Below are positions 23,652-39,039 of a stretch of DNA of 64,000 bases, piece by piece. The notes under the pieces were generated by a model, which was not told the origin of the DNA, did not search any database, and saw nothing but the letters and a program-made list of their open reading frames with translations. This DNA is from Nissolia schottii (Eukaryota > Streptophyta > Magnoliopsida > Fabales > Fabaceae). The stretch covers positions 1-64,000 of the forward strand of contig QANU01075461.1 in assembly GCA_003254905.1 (NCBI GenBank). Direction: 5' to 3'. The position numbers and the translations under genes were made by a program. Every line of letters begins with the position of its first letter. Position 1 is the first letter of the stretch.

Positions 23652-25301
23652 ATACTCATGCGATAGCTATGCTCAAGTTTGAAATGTGCCTTATTTAGAT
23701 AACAAGTTTTAATTCTAACATGTGTCATCTTGAGTATAAGAAGTGGTATACACCAACAAATGGTATATATACTAACAAGTGGCATATTAGTAACAAGTGG
23801 TTAATTATATAGCATGACATTATTTTGTTGAATATGCACATTCTATGTTTATCAATATATTTGGATAATAAGCATTAATTGAGAGGGGGGCTTAATTTTA
23901 AATTGAAAAGGATTATATTGTTCCTTTCCCAACAAGTCTAACAAGTGACAAATAAGTGGTAAGCTATCAATTAGCATTTCATGGTTGCCATGTTTATCAA
24001 GTGGCATCTCATTGCTAGCAAGTGTTTTGTGTTGCTAGAAGATCCTCTATCATAATCTTAAGGAAAGAAGGTACATACTCTTCACTTTCATATCCTTTTG
24101 CATTCTTAGTGTGAAATTCTCAATACATGGCAAGGTATGCAATTTGAAACTCAATGTTTGATGCCCATTCATGTCTTAGTTGTGAATTTTTTCAAGCGGT
24201 TATTGCCTATCATATGATTTATATGTTGCTTCAACCATTTGATTCTCAAAGGAAATAAAATCATGAGATGATATCTCATTGAAAAACAAAGGGGGAGATG
24301 TGTTTTTTTTCTTATATGCATATGTATGAAGATAAGCGCTAAATTGGGAAGCAATGACTATGTCAAACACCTTCTTAATGAAAAATAGGGGGAGAAGCTT
24401 CTTAATGACAAATAGGGGGAGATGTTATTTAAATGTTAACTATTTTCTCTTGAACTCTACCTTTTTGTTAATGACAAATAGGGGGAGAAATTTTATGAAG
24501 GAACGAAAAATATGCCTATACTTATGCTTGTTATTTTGTTTTACATATTTATCTTTCGTGATTTATCATCATCAAAAAGGGGGGAGAAATAACATAAAGT
24601 AAAGACTACAATGTCTCTAAAAAAACTGAAAGTATGACACCTTATTTTTTTTAACCAATTAAAATTATTATTATTTTCTCATTTAAGTATTATATTTAAA
24701 TTTAATTTCTTTTTTCTTTTAATTTAATTCTAAATATCATTATTTTCAAACATAACTATCTTCTAATCTAAATAAAGAATTTGCATATTAAAATAGTTAT
24801 CGTTGAAAATAGAAAAATATAAATTTTACGAGTAAGATTTGAAGTGAAACTATAAAAAAATAAAATAAAAAGTGAGTAAATTTAAATATAAAATTTATAA
24901 TAATTTTTAATTAGAGAAATAGGCGAATTCAATTTTTTTCTTAATTTAATTGATTTAAAAAAAATTAAAAAAATTAAAAAAGAAGAAAGAGGTACCCTGC
25001 CTCTTTTCTTTCTCTTTTGAAGTACCGTATCCTTGGTATGGTCATATAAAAAAAAAATGTGTAGGTTGATTATTAAATAGATGGGTTACATCTCCCAAAC
25101 CCATTTTAACCAGAAAAGGACGAAGTCTGAAGAGAAAAAAAAAAAATGAAAAAGGTTTGTCCTGGGACTCTTGCCTGAAGTAAATGATCGTCTCACCCAT
25201 CATCATGCAATAATGGGCATGAACACAAACGTGATGAATCAGCACTGAAGAACTACATACAAAAACAATCTCAGACCCAAGGAACAAGGGGGAAAAAAAT
25301 A
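23652..25301 (+). other. Intergenic with copia-like polypurine tracts
   Basis: No gene was recognised. Between 24380 and 24590 the run aatagggggagaa recurs several times, and tcatcaaaaaggggggagaaa closes the series. Multiple G-rich tracts of this form are typical of the 3' part of Maximus/SIRE copia retrotransposons, so this may be the tail of one. The long A/T tract 24640-25000 precedes the enoyl-CoA hydratase gene. Confidence 0.35.
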
Positions 25302-29000
<3,699 letters not shown>

Positions 29001-31371
29001 AAGGAGCGGTGTTCTGCTTATGATCTCTATGTCCAAGTTGCTAAAGAGGAATGTCTATCATGCAGTCATTCATTGGAATCATATAGAGCCTTTAGTAGGC
29101 AACTTACTGGATAGAACTGTAACTACAGTTTTATCTTTCTCAATGATTCCTGAGACACCGCGTTCCCAATGAAGCAATAGTTTTCATCTTTCTCGTGTAT
29201 TTTTTTTTTATTGTTCATTTTGTTGTAGAATATTCCTTAGCCATCCAATTCAACATTTTCTTTGACATGTTTCCAGGAAATAAATTATTCTGGTTGGGAA
29301 CTTAGTAGTATACACCAGTCTTGATGGTCTAGCTCAAAGATCTAACTGTATCTAGATTCTTGATAATAAACAAGCAACACCTTGTGGTCTATGCTACACC
29401 ACATATGACTGCAACCTGTTATTGGAGGTTTTAACTGTGCAAACCGGTAAACAGACTTTATTTAATTTAGCAATGAATCAGCTACCCCCATTCACTGCAG
29501 ATTATCCACCGACCATCGACAGCATACTTTCACCACCCCTTTACCCTAAGCTCCTTCCATCCACACACACTTATAAAATGGAAGAAAATGACTTCCTTAA
29601 TTAACTTATTGTAATTAATAATTATTAATAATATTAATTTCAAAGATCTTTCGCTGTTTCTTCCTTCAACAAAAGACCTCGAGCTGCATCTTCCTCAATA
29701 TGTTGTCCTTCAAAGGCGTTGTCGATGCTTGGCAAATCTGAGAAAGGCACCGTCGTCTAAGAGATTGCCACCGTCTGTGACTCTGTTCCATGGTATGCTG
29801 TTTTGACGTCTCCAAGACGACGAGCACTTAGCCAAGCTCTTCAATCTGTAGAAGATTCACAAGGGGGTGCTGTGGGGCGGCATGACGGAGAAACTGGAGG
29901 AAGAACAAAGGGAACAATTAAAACACTCTTAATTTAATAATTATGTATAAAAAGACTCTCAAAAACAATTAAAATGGCCATCGAAACAGGTAACAGGTAT
30001 CAAATCCTAACCGTGGATCATATTCAGTGACAATCTCACGGTTTGCATTGTGTAACCACCATATACCATATCATTATATCACGGTGAATAAGCATCATAA
30101 TTTAGCCGGATCATCTTAGACCGCGCCTGTCCAATATATACATCTGAAATTTCATTTTATGCTTTCTTTAGACTTCATTTGCTCCAAAAATAAATCTTTA
30201 AAAAAAGTCAGAGAGCTAATCATTTGCTGTCTCATGTATGCACAATTATTTTTTCTGATCGGAAAAAATAGGCTGAACTATAAAGAGAAAAGCAAATAAG
30301 CAATGCAAGCATAAATCGGCCCACACTAAGCTTATCGTCCTAAAATGGAGTATACAATGGAGGCCCAATCACAAAGTAGATAGACAAATCTCATTTGAAA
30401 CGAAGACATAAATAATGGGCCCTCTCGGGCCCATTCAAGGAATCCAACTTACACCTTAAAATACCCAAATATTCAAACAAAAATGCCCAAATAAAAGTAA
30501 ATCGCGACAGTGAATTTTTTTAGTGTTGAGGGTGTTTACATCGTAATGTGATGGGTGATGGCTAAAGTGATTCTTGTGAAGTTCTGGACCACCAAGACCA
30601 GGGTATCGGTGCAAATTATTAAGAAGCTTTTGTATTGCAAATTAATCCTCCTTCTTATTAGGGTTGCAAAGCTTTTCTCCTCTTTTCCCCTTTGTTCTCT
30701 GTCTGCCTCTTAGTCATCCAGTCTCAGCCACCAACTGACTCGCAACCACAGCTTCTATCTCGAAGCCGCTTTGCAACGCCAAGTCAGTGACGTCGCCACT
30801 CATAACAATCTGCAACATTACTTTTTTCCACAGGCCTTTCTTACGATTAGAAGACGGCATAGTTGCGACAGTCCCATGTTGTCCAAATCACCAGAAAGCT
30901 GGCATTGTAGTGATAAGACCTCGCAAGGACCGCTTTAAACGAAGCACGATGTACCTCTGTCAAGGATGCCAAGGAGGCATGGAATGTACTCGTGGGTCGC
31001 TCGTTTTTTCTATAATTAAGTTAAGAAAATAAGACATTTTGATAAATGACTCTCATTATAAAATAAAAAATAAAATAACTCTAATTATAATTAATAAAAA
31101 ATTAACATGAAATCATTTTTAAAATTAAAAATTAAGGTAAATTAGCCGTGACCATTGTTATTTTATTTGAATCAGTTAATATAGATTTCAAAATGTCAAT
31201 TTCTCAATCCATTCCACAACTGACGTTTCTTATTACTGGAAGTTGTTCATAACGACCACTTCCCCATTTCTTCTTCTAAGTTGAAATTATCCAACACGTA
31301 CACCCATTCATAACCACGTCTACGAGAGGTTTTCGTTCACCTTCTCTTCAGAATGTGATATGACAATTCAA
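29001..31371. other. Intergenic, nothing recognised
   Basis: This holds the 3' flank of the hydratase gene. Open frames at 29422-29604 and 30787-31032 carry no motif I recognise. The stretch 29640-29900 and the region around 30700-31000 are less AT-rich and could be decayed gene pieces, but I cannot name them. Confidence 0.4.
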
Positions 31372-32467
31372 GGGCAAGGCTACCATGGTGCCCCAATGGT
31401 TTGGTACCATTGGATGGTACCCCTGTTTTCTAGCCAAACATCTTTTCAAAATTACAAGTGTTGCCACAACAAACTTAACTATTCAATCTTTTCAATATTG
31501 CACACTGGTCCTCCAAACCTTTGCAAAATTGGTTCCTCCTCAATCCTCGAAACGTTCCTTCCCTCCCTCCGAACCCTCCTCATTTCCCACATTCTCCCCG
31601 CCCGCATCACTTCTTCCATTTGGCCCTCAGCCGCTTCCTCCGCCGCCCTACGCCGTCCCACGCTCTCCAACGTCCACCACCTCCATTTGACGACCAATTC
31701 ATCCGGCCAGAGGACCGTTGACTCCACCGCCGTCCTCCGCCTCGACGACAGCGCCATCCACGGCATCGAGTGCCTAGGTCCGTCTAGGAGGATTTCAACC
31801 GCTGCTGCAACCTCCGCGCGATCTCGGCGGTGCTCTAGGAGGGAGCACCGTAGGTGGATCTGCGCACCCACCGTCTCAAGAAGCCCGCCCCGGTCCCCGC
31901 CGACGCTCCCCCGGTGCTCCCGATCTATGACGCCATGGCTCCCAGACCGTCACTAGCTCCAGCGCCGGCTCCGGGTCCCAGAGGCCCGCGCCACCACTTC
32001 AATGGAGAGCGCCGGGTGAAGGACTTCATCCAGACGCTGCTGCATTATGGTGGTTACAACGATATGGCGGACATCCTTGTGAACCCGACGTTGTTGGCGA
32101 TGGAGATGGGGCGGCTGGTGTCGGAGGGATACGTCTAAACCGTTCTTGCGTCCAACGATAAGCCGATGACGAAGCTAACGACTGATCAGCTGAGCGAGCT
32201 GGGGGCGCCGGAGCAGATCATATACTACCGCATCATACCGGAGTAATCACTAATCAGGTTCAGGGCGGTGGTGGTGGTTGGCGACAAGAAAGGGGAAAGC
32301 CACATTTGCAAACAAATTTTTCAGTAAGGACTTGTGTGCAATATTAGAAAGTTTGATTAGTGAAGAGTGTAGGGGCATCAGTTGTAACTTTGGAAAGATG
32401 TTTGTCTGGAAAACAGGGATACCATCCAATGGTATCAAACCATTGAGGTACCATAATAGCCTTGCCC
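31372..32467 (+). mobile_element. Pack-MULE with ~137-bp inverted ends and captured gene piece
   Basis: The left arm 31372-31508 begins gggcaaggctaccatgg; the right arm 32331-32467, read in reverse complement, begins gggcaaggctattatgg. The arms match over about 137 bp at roughly 80% or better. Shared blocks include ccattggatggta and aatattgcacac. Long arms of this type define Mutator-like elements. Between them lies a GC-rich fasciclin-like arabinogalactan gene fragment, not a transposase. atatgacaa (31358-31366) and atataacaa (32468-32476) match 8 of 9 bases as a possible target duplication, but 5 extra bases separate the first from the arm. Confidence 0.8.
31541..32246 (+). pseudogene. Fasciclin-like arabinogalactan protein fragment
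   Basis: The fragment is intron-free and resembles the FLA15-FLA18 group of cell-surface proteoglycans. In order it shows the end of the first fasciclin domain (LLISHILPARI, LTTNSSGQRTVDS, AIHGIECL), the Pro/Ala-rich glycan-bearing linker (KKPAPVPADAPPVLPIYDAM, APAPAPGPRGP), and the start of the second fasciclin domain (VKDFIQTLLHYGGYNDMADILVN, SEGYV, LTTDQLSELGAPEQIIYY). Damage includes a frameshift near 31775, TAG stops near 31790, 31830 and 31850, and a TAA at 32136-32138. It ends at a TAA (32244-32246) well short of a full gene. It is wholly inside the Mutator-like arms, so I read it as captured host DNA. The signal peptide and GPI signal are absent. Confidence 0.88.
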
Positions 32468-32805
32468 ATATAACAATGGCAAAATAGGCATAAAATTGTG
32501 ACCAAAATTGAAGTGGCGCAACGGCCGTACACAGGGGCAGACAATAGTTTTGTAACCAAAGTCAGGACAAGAGAAAGAGAAAGAAGGATGGGAGAATAAG
32601 AAACGGACCGCGTCTCGCAGGTTGCTTCCTGCAAGTGTGGGCTTCTCGTAGGCCCAATACAAATCCACGTAACTTGACTACACTACTCTTCTGCTTTCGA
32701 CCAAAAAGAAAAAATCTCTTGCACTTTTCAGAGTTCCGAACAAGAGCATAAATTGCTGGGGGGCAAATTTCCTAGTAGTAGTAAGTACTAAGTAGTTACA
32801 AACTA

Positions 32806-32834
32806 GAGAGAGAGAGAGAGAGAAAGAAAGAAAG
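32806..32834 (+). repeat. (GA)n / GAAA tract in the UCH3 5' leader
   Basis: About nine GA units followed by GAAA units end ten bases before the UCH3 start codon. GA-rich 5' leaders are common in plant genes; no specific function can be claimed. Confidence 0.8.
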
Positions 32835-32843
32835 AAGCGGAAT

Positions 32844-35800
32844 ATGGCCACCTTAGACGAAAGGCCTTCTGCCAAAAAGTGGCTTCCTCTCGAAGCTAAC
32901 CCTGATGTCATGAATCAGGTGAGGTCTTCCCCCTCATCCTTCGTGCTTATCACTCTTGATCTTCTAATCTGTTGAATTTAAAAAAAAAAAATATTATTGT
33001 TATTATTTCTCCCCTTTCCCCCCCCTCTCTTTCATTTTTGCTTTTGTGATTTTTGTTTACACTGTTTTCTGGATTAAGAGTAGTAAACTTAGATCATGCT
33101 GCATAATTTTAAGTCTCTTAAGTTGTTTGTATTGGGTGGAATTGCAGTTCCTTTGGGGTCTTGGACTTCCAGAGGGTGAGGCAGAGTGCTGTGATGTTTA
33201 CGGCTTAGACGAAGAGCTTTTGGAAATGGTTCCGAAGCCCGTTCTCGCCGTGCTTCTCCTCTATCCCCTTACCGCTAAGGTTAGTTTCATATAAACTCTT
33301 TATTATTCTCTAGCTTCTTAATTTTTTGTTTACCTTTTTTTATTTATTTAATTTCACTATCTTATATCAGACTGAAGAAGAGAGGTTGCAACAGGAAAAT
33401 AATAAAAAGGTGAGTGGACGTAGCTATTTATACAATTTTTAGTTTTAACTTATCTATTTTCTACTTTTCAATTTCCTTGCTTCGTGGAATTCTGCCGAAC
33501 TGTATTTTAAGCTAGTACTCCCGGTTCAAATTATGTGTCACTTTAGGCATTTTCACGCTAATTAATAAATCAAAAACTAAGGGTCTTATTATAAAGCTGT
33601 TTACTAAAATGCTCTTATTAAATAACTAATTTATTTCATTGTTTATTGTGCTTAGAATTGTGTGTAGCAATGAGTAGCGGAAATAGTGTTTTGCTCAAAA
33701 TCCACTATTTTTTCCACTATTACGGTCAATTAACACTGTAAAATAGCATAGCAGCCAGCTTAAAACCCACTACACTATAGCAGTATAGAGGTGCTATAGC
33801 AGATAGTTGATAACACTGGTGTGTAGAGGGTAAAATTGTAAAAAGAAATTATAGATGTTCCATTAATGATAGATAACAACTAAATTTTATTACTCAATGT
33901 GATAGATAATTTGAACCAGAGGGCATACAAGCTTCTTTCATTTTTCTATTAAACAATAGTCCAATGAATGTGAGTTTTGGGTCGCATGGATCATTTCGTT
34001 GATGATTTAGCTGCATGCCTTGAGTAGGATTTTTATGTGTTTTTTTTTGGTGTAGGAACATAGCGGTAGGGTGTATTTTATGAAGCAAACTGTGGGTAAT
34101 GCTTGCGGTACAATAGGGCTTCTTCATGCTCTTGGGAACATAACTTCTGAGGTCAAGTTTGGTGAGTTTTCCACAAATCACATTGCCTACATTAGGGTTG
34201 TTAGTGGGTTAACCATCAATTCTCATTCGGTTTGTGTTTTGTTATCAGTTGAAGGGTCATTCTTCGATAAGTTCTTCGAGTCTACTGCAAGCCTGGACCC
34301 ATTGCAGGTCATTTCTCCATACCTGCACCTCCTCTCTTTCATTCTTTCTTATATTACACAAATGCAATCAATTGAAACTAACTATAATTTTTGCTCGGTG
34401 TTTTCTAATTTATATATCTTGCAGCGTGCTGTATTTCTTGAAAATGACCGAGAGATGGAAGCTGCTCATTTGGTGGCAGCCACTGCTGGTGACACAGAGG
34501 TAGCTTTATTGATTCAATTTAAAGAGATGCACTAAATGATTCAAATTTGTTTTGGGGGGGTGGTTGGGGGTATGACGTGATGTGTTTAGTGATACAGATG
34601 TAGTCATTTAAGGTACAGTGCAGCCTTCTTATCTTGAAAAAATACTCCACTGCATTTGGAACAATCTTGCTGTGTAACTTGTTATCATTTTTCTTTGGAT
34701 ATGATAAAGTGATACTTAAGTAGATACATTTGAGTACCATAATTTGTATCTGAATGTCCTTGTGTGGGAATAGTTCTGATAATTTTGATTTTCCTTTTTA
34801 TATTAGACATTTCAACCTATGTTTAAATTAATGTTTTCTATGTACTGAGTTTGTATAAAAATGAATCTTTGAAAAGTTGGTATTTTCAAGAATCATGTTT
34901 CCCCAAAACTTAAGTTGTTGGATAAAGGCAATTGAATTGTTTTATATCTTAACACGCCCCCTCACGTAAGAGCTCTTTTGACTTGAAGCGTGGACAATAG
35001 TTAGAAGAATAATGATGGCAAGGACTGAACTCTAGATCACTTGGTCGTAGAAGCTCTGATACTATGTCCAGAACCACCTTTCCCCAAAAGTTTAAACTGT
35101 TTGGTAGAGGTAATTGAATGAATTTATATCTTAATAGTTATAAATAGCCATTTAACTTCACAAGAGATATAAGATTATAAGCATACACCAACCTCTTAGA
35201 TGCAAACCGTTCTTCCTACTTGAGTTTTGCTTTCTTGAACTTGTGTGATTACTTAAGCATTTATTTCTATGGGCCAAAGGGGGCTAGAAAGTTTCTCTTA
35301 AAATTAAATGAAGCTGCAACTTTCAAAGTGATTCAGTTAAGGTAGTAGTATATAGCCAATTCAGTCGTGTACCCTCATGTTTACTAGGGCAGTTCCTGGA
35401 CCTATTTTTGTGACTAGCTTTTAGTAGTTTTGGTATAGGTGAAAGAAGTTAAAGTGCTTCATATTTATAGCAATGTGCAGTCCATGCCACTATTTGATGC
35501 ATTTGGTTGGAGCATAGTGGTCCTGTTTTTTGGGGTTTACAATGTAATGGCCTTTTTAAGGAAGTTTATTTGGTCTAGTCACTAATTAATTTGGAATTAG
35601 ATTATGAGTTAGGCTTCGATTTAGTGTTAAGCAAATGGTCTCTTCAACAGTGTTTTAAAAACTGAACGAGAGATCAAGCAGGTGAGATCGCTGGGTCATA
35701 GTTCAACTGGTTTAACCAATTAAATCGTTGCCAAGTCATCGTTAATCCGGATAACCTAGGAAGGGTGAACTCGTAAACTCGTAGGCAGATTTTAATTCGT

Positions 35801-37098
35801 AAACTTGTTAGTAAAATTGATAGTTTACTTACACTCGTATGAGTTTAACAAAAGAGAGTTTACATGAGTGTTAACAAATTTTGTGTAGTAGAACTGTAAA
35901 CTCCTACATAAACTCGTAAGAGTTTACGAGTTAACTCGAGAGTTTAACAACCATGCCCTCAAGGATGTTTGATAAATGCTCTTTGTTCTCGTCATAGGAA
36001 ATAAGGGATCCTGTTACTTGCCGCATGAGTTTTAGATAAGCTGCAGTATTCAAGGGATGGCAATTCTGGTAAAGTTTGAAGCCCTTTCATCTAAAAAATA
36101 TGAAAAGCTAGTTTTTTTAATGTGAATTGGGAAATCATCAGGTTCTTTTTTTCTTTTTCAAAGTTAATGTTCTTTGTGCTGGAAACATAAAACTGAGGGT
36201 TTTGGGAGATATAGATATAACTGTCAGTGTTTTCATCATGTAGTGAGGTTGTCCTGCCAAGTAAAACTGACAGTATTATGATCATCCTTAGATATTTCCC
36301 TCCCCACCCAAAAAGGAATTAAAAAAGAAATGGAGCTTAACTGAAGTAGTTTATTCTCTCTTCTCACCTTTATTTTTTATTTTTAACATTTGTAATGCAG
36401 GCATCGGATAACGTGGACACTCATTTCATCTGCTTTGCTTGCGTGGATGGTAATTTCTTTGTATAATTGATTAAGTATTTTCTTGTGTTTGGTATTTGTT
36501 GAAAGTGCAAAACAATATGCAAGGATACAATGGTTACGGCAACAACAAAATAATAAGCAACCGATCTACCTAAATTATTTGGGTCTTAGATCAATTTTGA
36601 GTTCTTCTCCTCCTTTTATCTGATTAATTTTTGTATGATCGTTTTATATGCAGGTGAACTTTACGAGCTTGATGGAAGGAAGTTGGGACCAATATCTCAT
36701 GGTCCATCCTCACCAAATACCTTGTTGAGGGTAAGGATCTTTGCGTGTTAACTGTATTGGATTTGGATATGCCGAAAAAGGTTAACTTTACCTGCTTGTG
36801 TAAGCCTGTTTCTTTGTCCCTGTTTTCCGTCCATGTCAAATTTGGAGTATTGTGAGTCTTGACACCATTTTCAACCATGGGTCGACTTGTTTGTTATTTA
36901 ATCATGTCTTAAGTTGCTGGGTTTGCAACCTTTCATTCTTGCATATCTGCCTTCGTTACTTTTATTGTTTATTTAATTTCTAATCTATGTCTAAATTTAC
37001 AACAGGATGCAGCTAAAGTCATCCAAAGCATGATCCAGAAAAACCCGGACTCTCTGAACTTCAATGTCATCGCGATATCAAAGAAATCTGGGGATTGA
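32844..37098 (+). CDS. UCH3: Ubiquitin C-terminal hydrolase 3 (UCH, peptidase C12)
   Basis: Nine exons join in frame: 32844-32918, 33148-33279, 33371-33409, 34056-34161, 34249-34307, 34425-34499, 36401-36449, 36654-36730 and 37006-37098. They give 234 residues, about the length of human UCHL3 and plant UCH3. The enzyme is a thiol protease that removes small adducts from the C-terminus of ubiquitin, in cytosol and nucleus. The oxyanion glutamine and catalytic cysteine are in KQTVGNACG (Q93, C99), the histidine is in DTHFICF (H170), and the aspartate is in LYELDGR (D185). Spacing matches the family. Intron 6 is 1.9 kb and holds a hAT-like fragment; intron 3 holds a Stowaway-like MITE. The start codon follows a GA-rich leader. 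A Pack-MULE ends 376 bp upstream and may supply promoter DNA. The gene appears intact. Confidence 0.94.
33518..33925. mobile_element. Stowaway-like MITE in UCH3 intron 3
   Basis: The left end ctcccggttcaaattatgtg and the inverted right end (complement of gataatttgaaccagaggg) match well and are flanked by TA on both sides. The inner part 33660-33830 has its own inverted character (tagcggaaatagtg, ctatagcagtatag) and may be a second nested insertion. Splice sites of exons 3 and 4 are untouched. Confidence 0.65.
35761..35955. mobile_element. hAT-like fragment in UCH3 intron 6
   Basis: Dense GTAAACTCG / CGAGTTTAC variants mark both sides, and the right end gtttaacaaccatg matches the ends of the elements at 3803-4858 and 17080-17572. 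The left end is short or truncated and no target duplication is visible. The preceding 35650-35760 also looks repeat-like. Confidence 0.6.
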
Positions 37099-38061
37099 CA
37101 ATTTTAAGGCTGTCAATTTGAGCTTTTCGGGGTCACGTTGAAGCAACCTTTTGAAGTTTTCGGCAGTATAATCCCCAGGCATCCATGAAGCTCATTTATT
37201 TACTTATGTGTATGCTCAGATTTTTATTGAGTGATCAAAGCAAGCATAACCTCTTTGGTCAAAACTTGATTTAGTGCTGGTAACGTTTTTTGATGAACAA
37301 AATCAACTTATCAACCGAATTGTCAAATCCAATCCATCATTTGGAATGTTACCGAATCATGGAAAAATTACATCGATAGGGATCCTGATTAATTTTTGCT
37401 TGTAATATGTTCCAGAAAAGAAATTTACGCTGTTAATTAAAAAAAAAAATTAAACAAAAAGCAAAATGTTGTTTGCTGCAGCAGGTGTTTGAAATTTCCG
37501 GAGCAGGTGGGAATTTTAGCACCTGCAATAAAGTGGGTCATTGATGGGATAGGTTTTTGAAATTGTCNTAAATTTGATCTATTTTTTGTCAAAAGCTATT
37601 TTTTGAACCTGATCTATCATATTTTAGAGGCTTAACCAATCTAAAACTTGGTAGGCCAACCTTTTTGTTTTAAAATATATTATTACAAATATATTAAAGT
37701 GAATAAATTTACCTTTAAATAAAAAAATGTACGTAACAAAAATAAACATAATATAATAATATATAAATATATTACATTTACATAATTAATTTGATGTAAC
37801 AATTCAACAACAACAATAATCTGCCAAGGATTGGTCCACTCCATCCATGTTATTAATATTTCGAAGCTTGTACAGAACAGAAGCAACCATACATCACTGG
37901 GTAGTTGCTTCATCTATCTCATCTCAAAGTCAAAGAAGTGCCGTTTTCTTCTTTGCTTTTTCAGGTAGCATAATTCACAGGCAGTTGACCCTTAACACAT
38001 GTAGGAAGTGATACCTTGGGACCGGAGATCGATCGAAGTAGCTAGCTAAGACCATATTGCC
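37099..38061. other. Intergenic between UCH3 and the DUF26 gene
   Basis: AT-rich sequence, with one N at about 37567. It carries the UCH3 3' end and the DUF26 gene promoter. No gene was recognised. Confidence 0.5.
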
Positions 38062-38955
38062 ATGGCAGCCATTTTCACCATGACGGCAACAAAACTCACT
38101 CTGAGTTATACCATCCTTGTCTTGTTCGTTTCAACCACAAGAGGTGCGCAATCCCCAAACTACATGGGCGATGACTGCAAAAACTCAACAGAACAACATC
38201 TAAGCGCATCATACCAATCCAACCTCAACAGCGTCCTCGCCTGGCTCTCCTCCGATGCCGCCACGAGCAAAGGATACAACCACACCACCGCCGGAAACGA
38301 TGGTGACAACGCTGTCTATGGCCTCTACGACTGCAGGGGCGACGTCACCGGAACATTCTGCCAGTTCTGCGTCTCCACCGCCGCGTCCGAGATTCTCAAC
38401 CGCTGCCCCAACAGAACCTCCGCGGTGATATGGTACAACTACTGCATCCTCAGGTACTCCAATCGAGACTTCTTCGGCAAACTTACGGTGGCTCCTTCGT
38501 GGCAGATTTTGGGATCCAAGAATAGCAGCAATCCGAGTGAGCTTCAGAGATCGGAGAATTATATGGAGAGTCTGATAAGGAAAGCTACTGTGGAGACCAA
38601 CCTGCTGTATGCAATGGGCGAGTTCAATTTGGGACCCTCGGGAGAAAGGTATGGGTTGGTGCAGTGCAGCAGGGACCTCACGAGCAAGCAGTGCGGGCAG
38701 TGTCTGGAGGCTATGTTGGACAGAGTTCCCAAATGCTGCGGAACAAAGATAGGATGGCAGGTTTTGGCTCCCAGCTGCCTCATAAAGTATGACGATTACA
38801 TGTTCTACAAGATTACTACTACTAACCAAGCATCTTCTCCTTTGCCGAATCAAGGTACTTTTCATTTCTGCAAGTCATCATTGGATATTCTATCTTCCTT
38901 GTACCACTACTTACTGCCACTCAAGTGTCAAACTGCCGAAAACCCCAAAAGATAA
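38062..38955 (+). CDS. Secreted double-DUF26 protein, kinase-less CRK-like
   Basis: A 297-residue frame with an N-terminal signal peptide (about 1-28, hydrophobic SYTILVLFV) and two DUF26 / gnk2 domains. Each has the C-x8-C-x2-C signature: C91/C100/C103 and C202/C211/C214. Such proteins are extracellular cysteine-rich receptor-like kinases (CRKs) or secreted relatives (CRRSPs), linked in the family to stress and defence signalling and, for some members, mannose binding. After residue 264 the DNA reads CAAG|GTACTT, exactly where CRK first exons end, so the last ~32 residues look like intron read-through. No transmembrane or kinase exon follows; instead a LINE fragment starts within 100 bp. It may encode a secreted protein, or be the surviving first exon of a broken CRK gene. 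Confidence 0.82.
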   Translation: MAAIFTMTATKLTLSYTILVLFVSTTRGAQSPNYMGDDCKNSTEQHLSASYQSNLNSVLAWLSSDAATSKGYNHTTAGNDGDNAVYGLYDCRGDVTGTFCQFCVSTAASEILNRCPNRTSAVIWYNYCILRYSNRDFFGKLTVAPSWQILGSKNSSNPSELQRSENYMESLIRKATVETNLLYAMGEFNLGPSGERYGLVQCSRDLTSKQCGQCLEAMLDRVPKCCGTKIGWQVLAPSCLIKYDDYMFYKITTTNQASSPLPNQGTFHFCKSSLDILSSLYHYLLPLKCQTAENPKR

Positions 38956-39039
38956 GCTAGACACCAGGAAAAAATAGCGCACCAATTAAACGATCCCAAA
39001 CAGGAACACTAGAACACCACACCACACCTCACAGCAGAA

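Noticed and set aside
31479..31871. Minus-strand frame over the FLA fragment
   Set aside because: It is a shadow of the GC-rich captured fragment; the plus strand clearly matches FLA domains.
38209..38865. Long minus-strand frame opposite the DUF26 gene
   Set aside because: It is the antisense shadow of the DUF26 exon, whose plus-strand frame has all expected cysteines.
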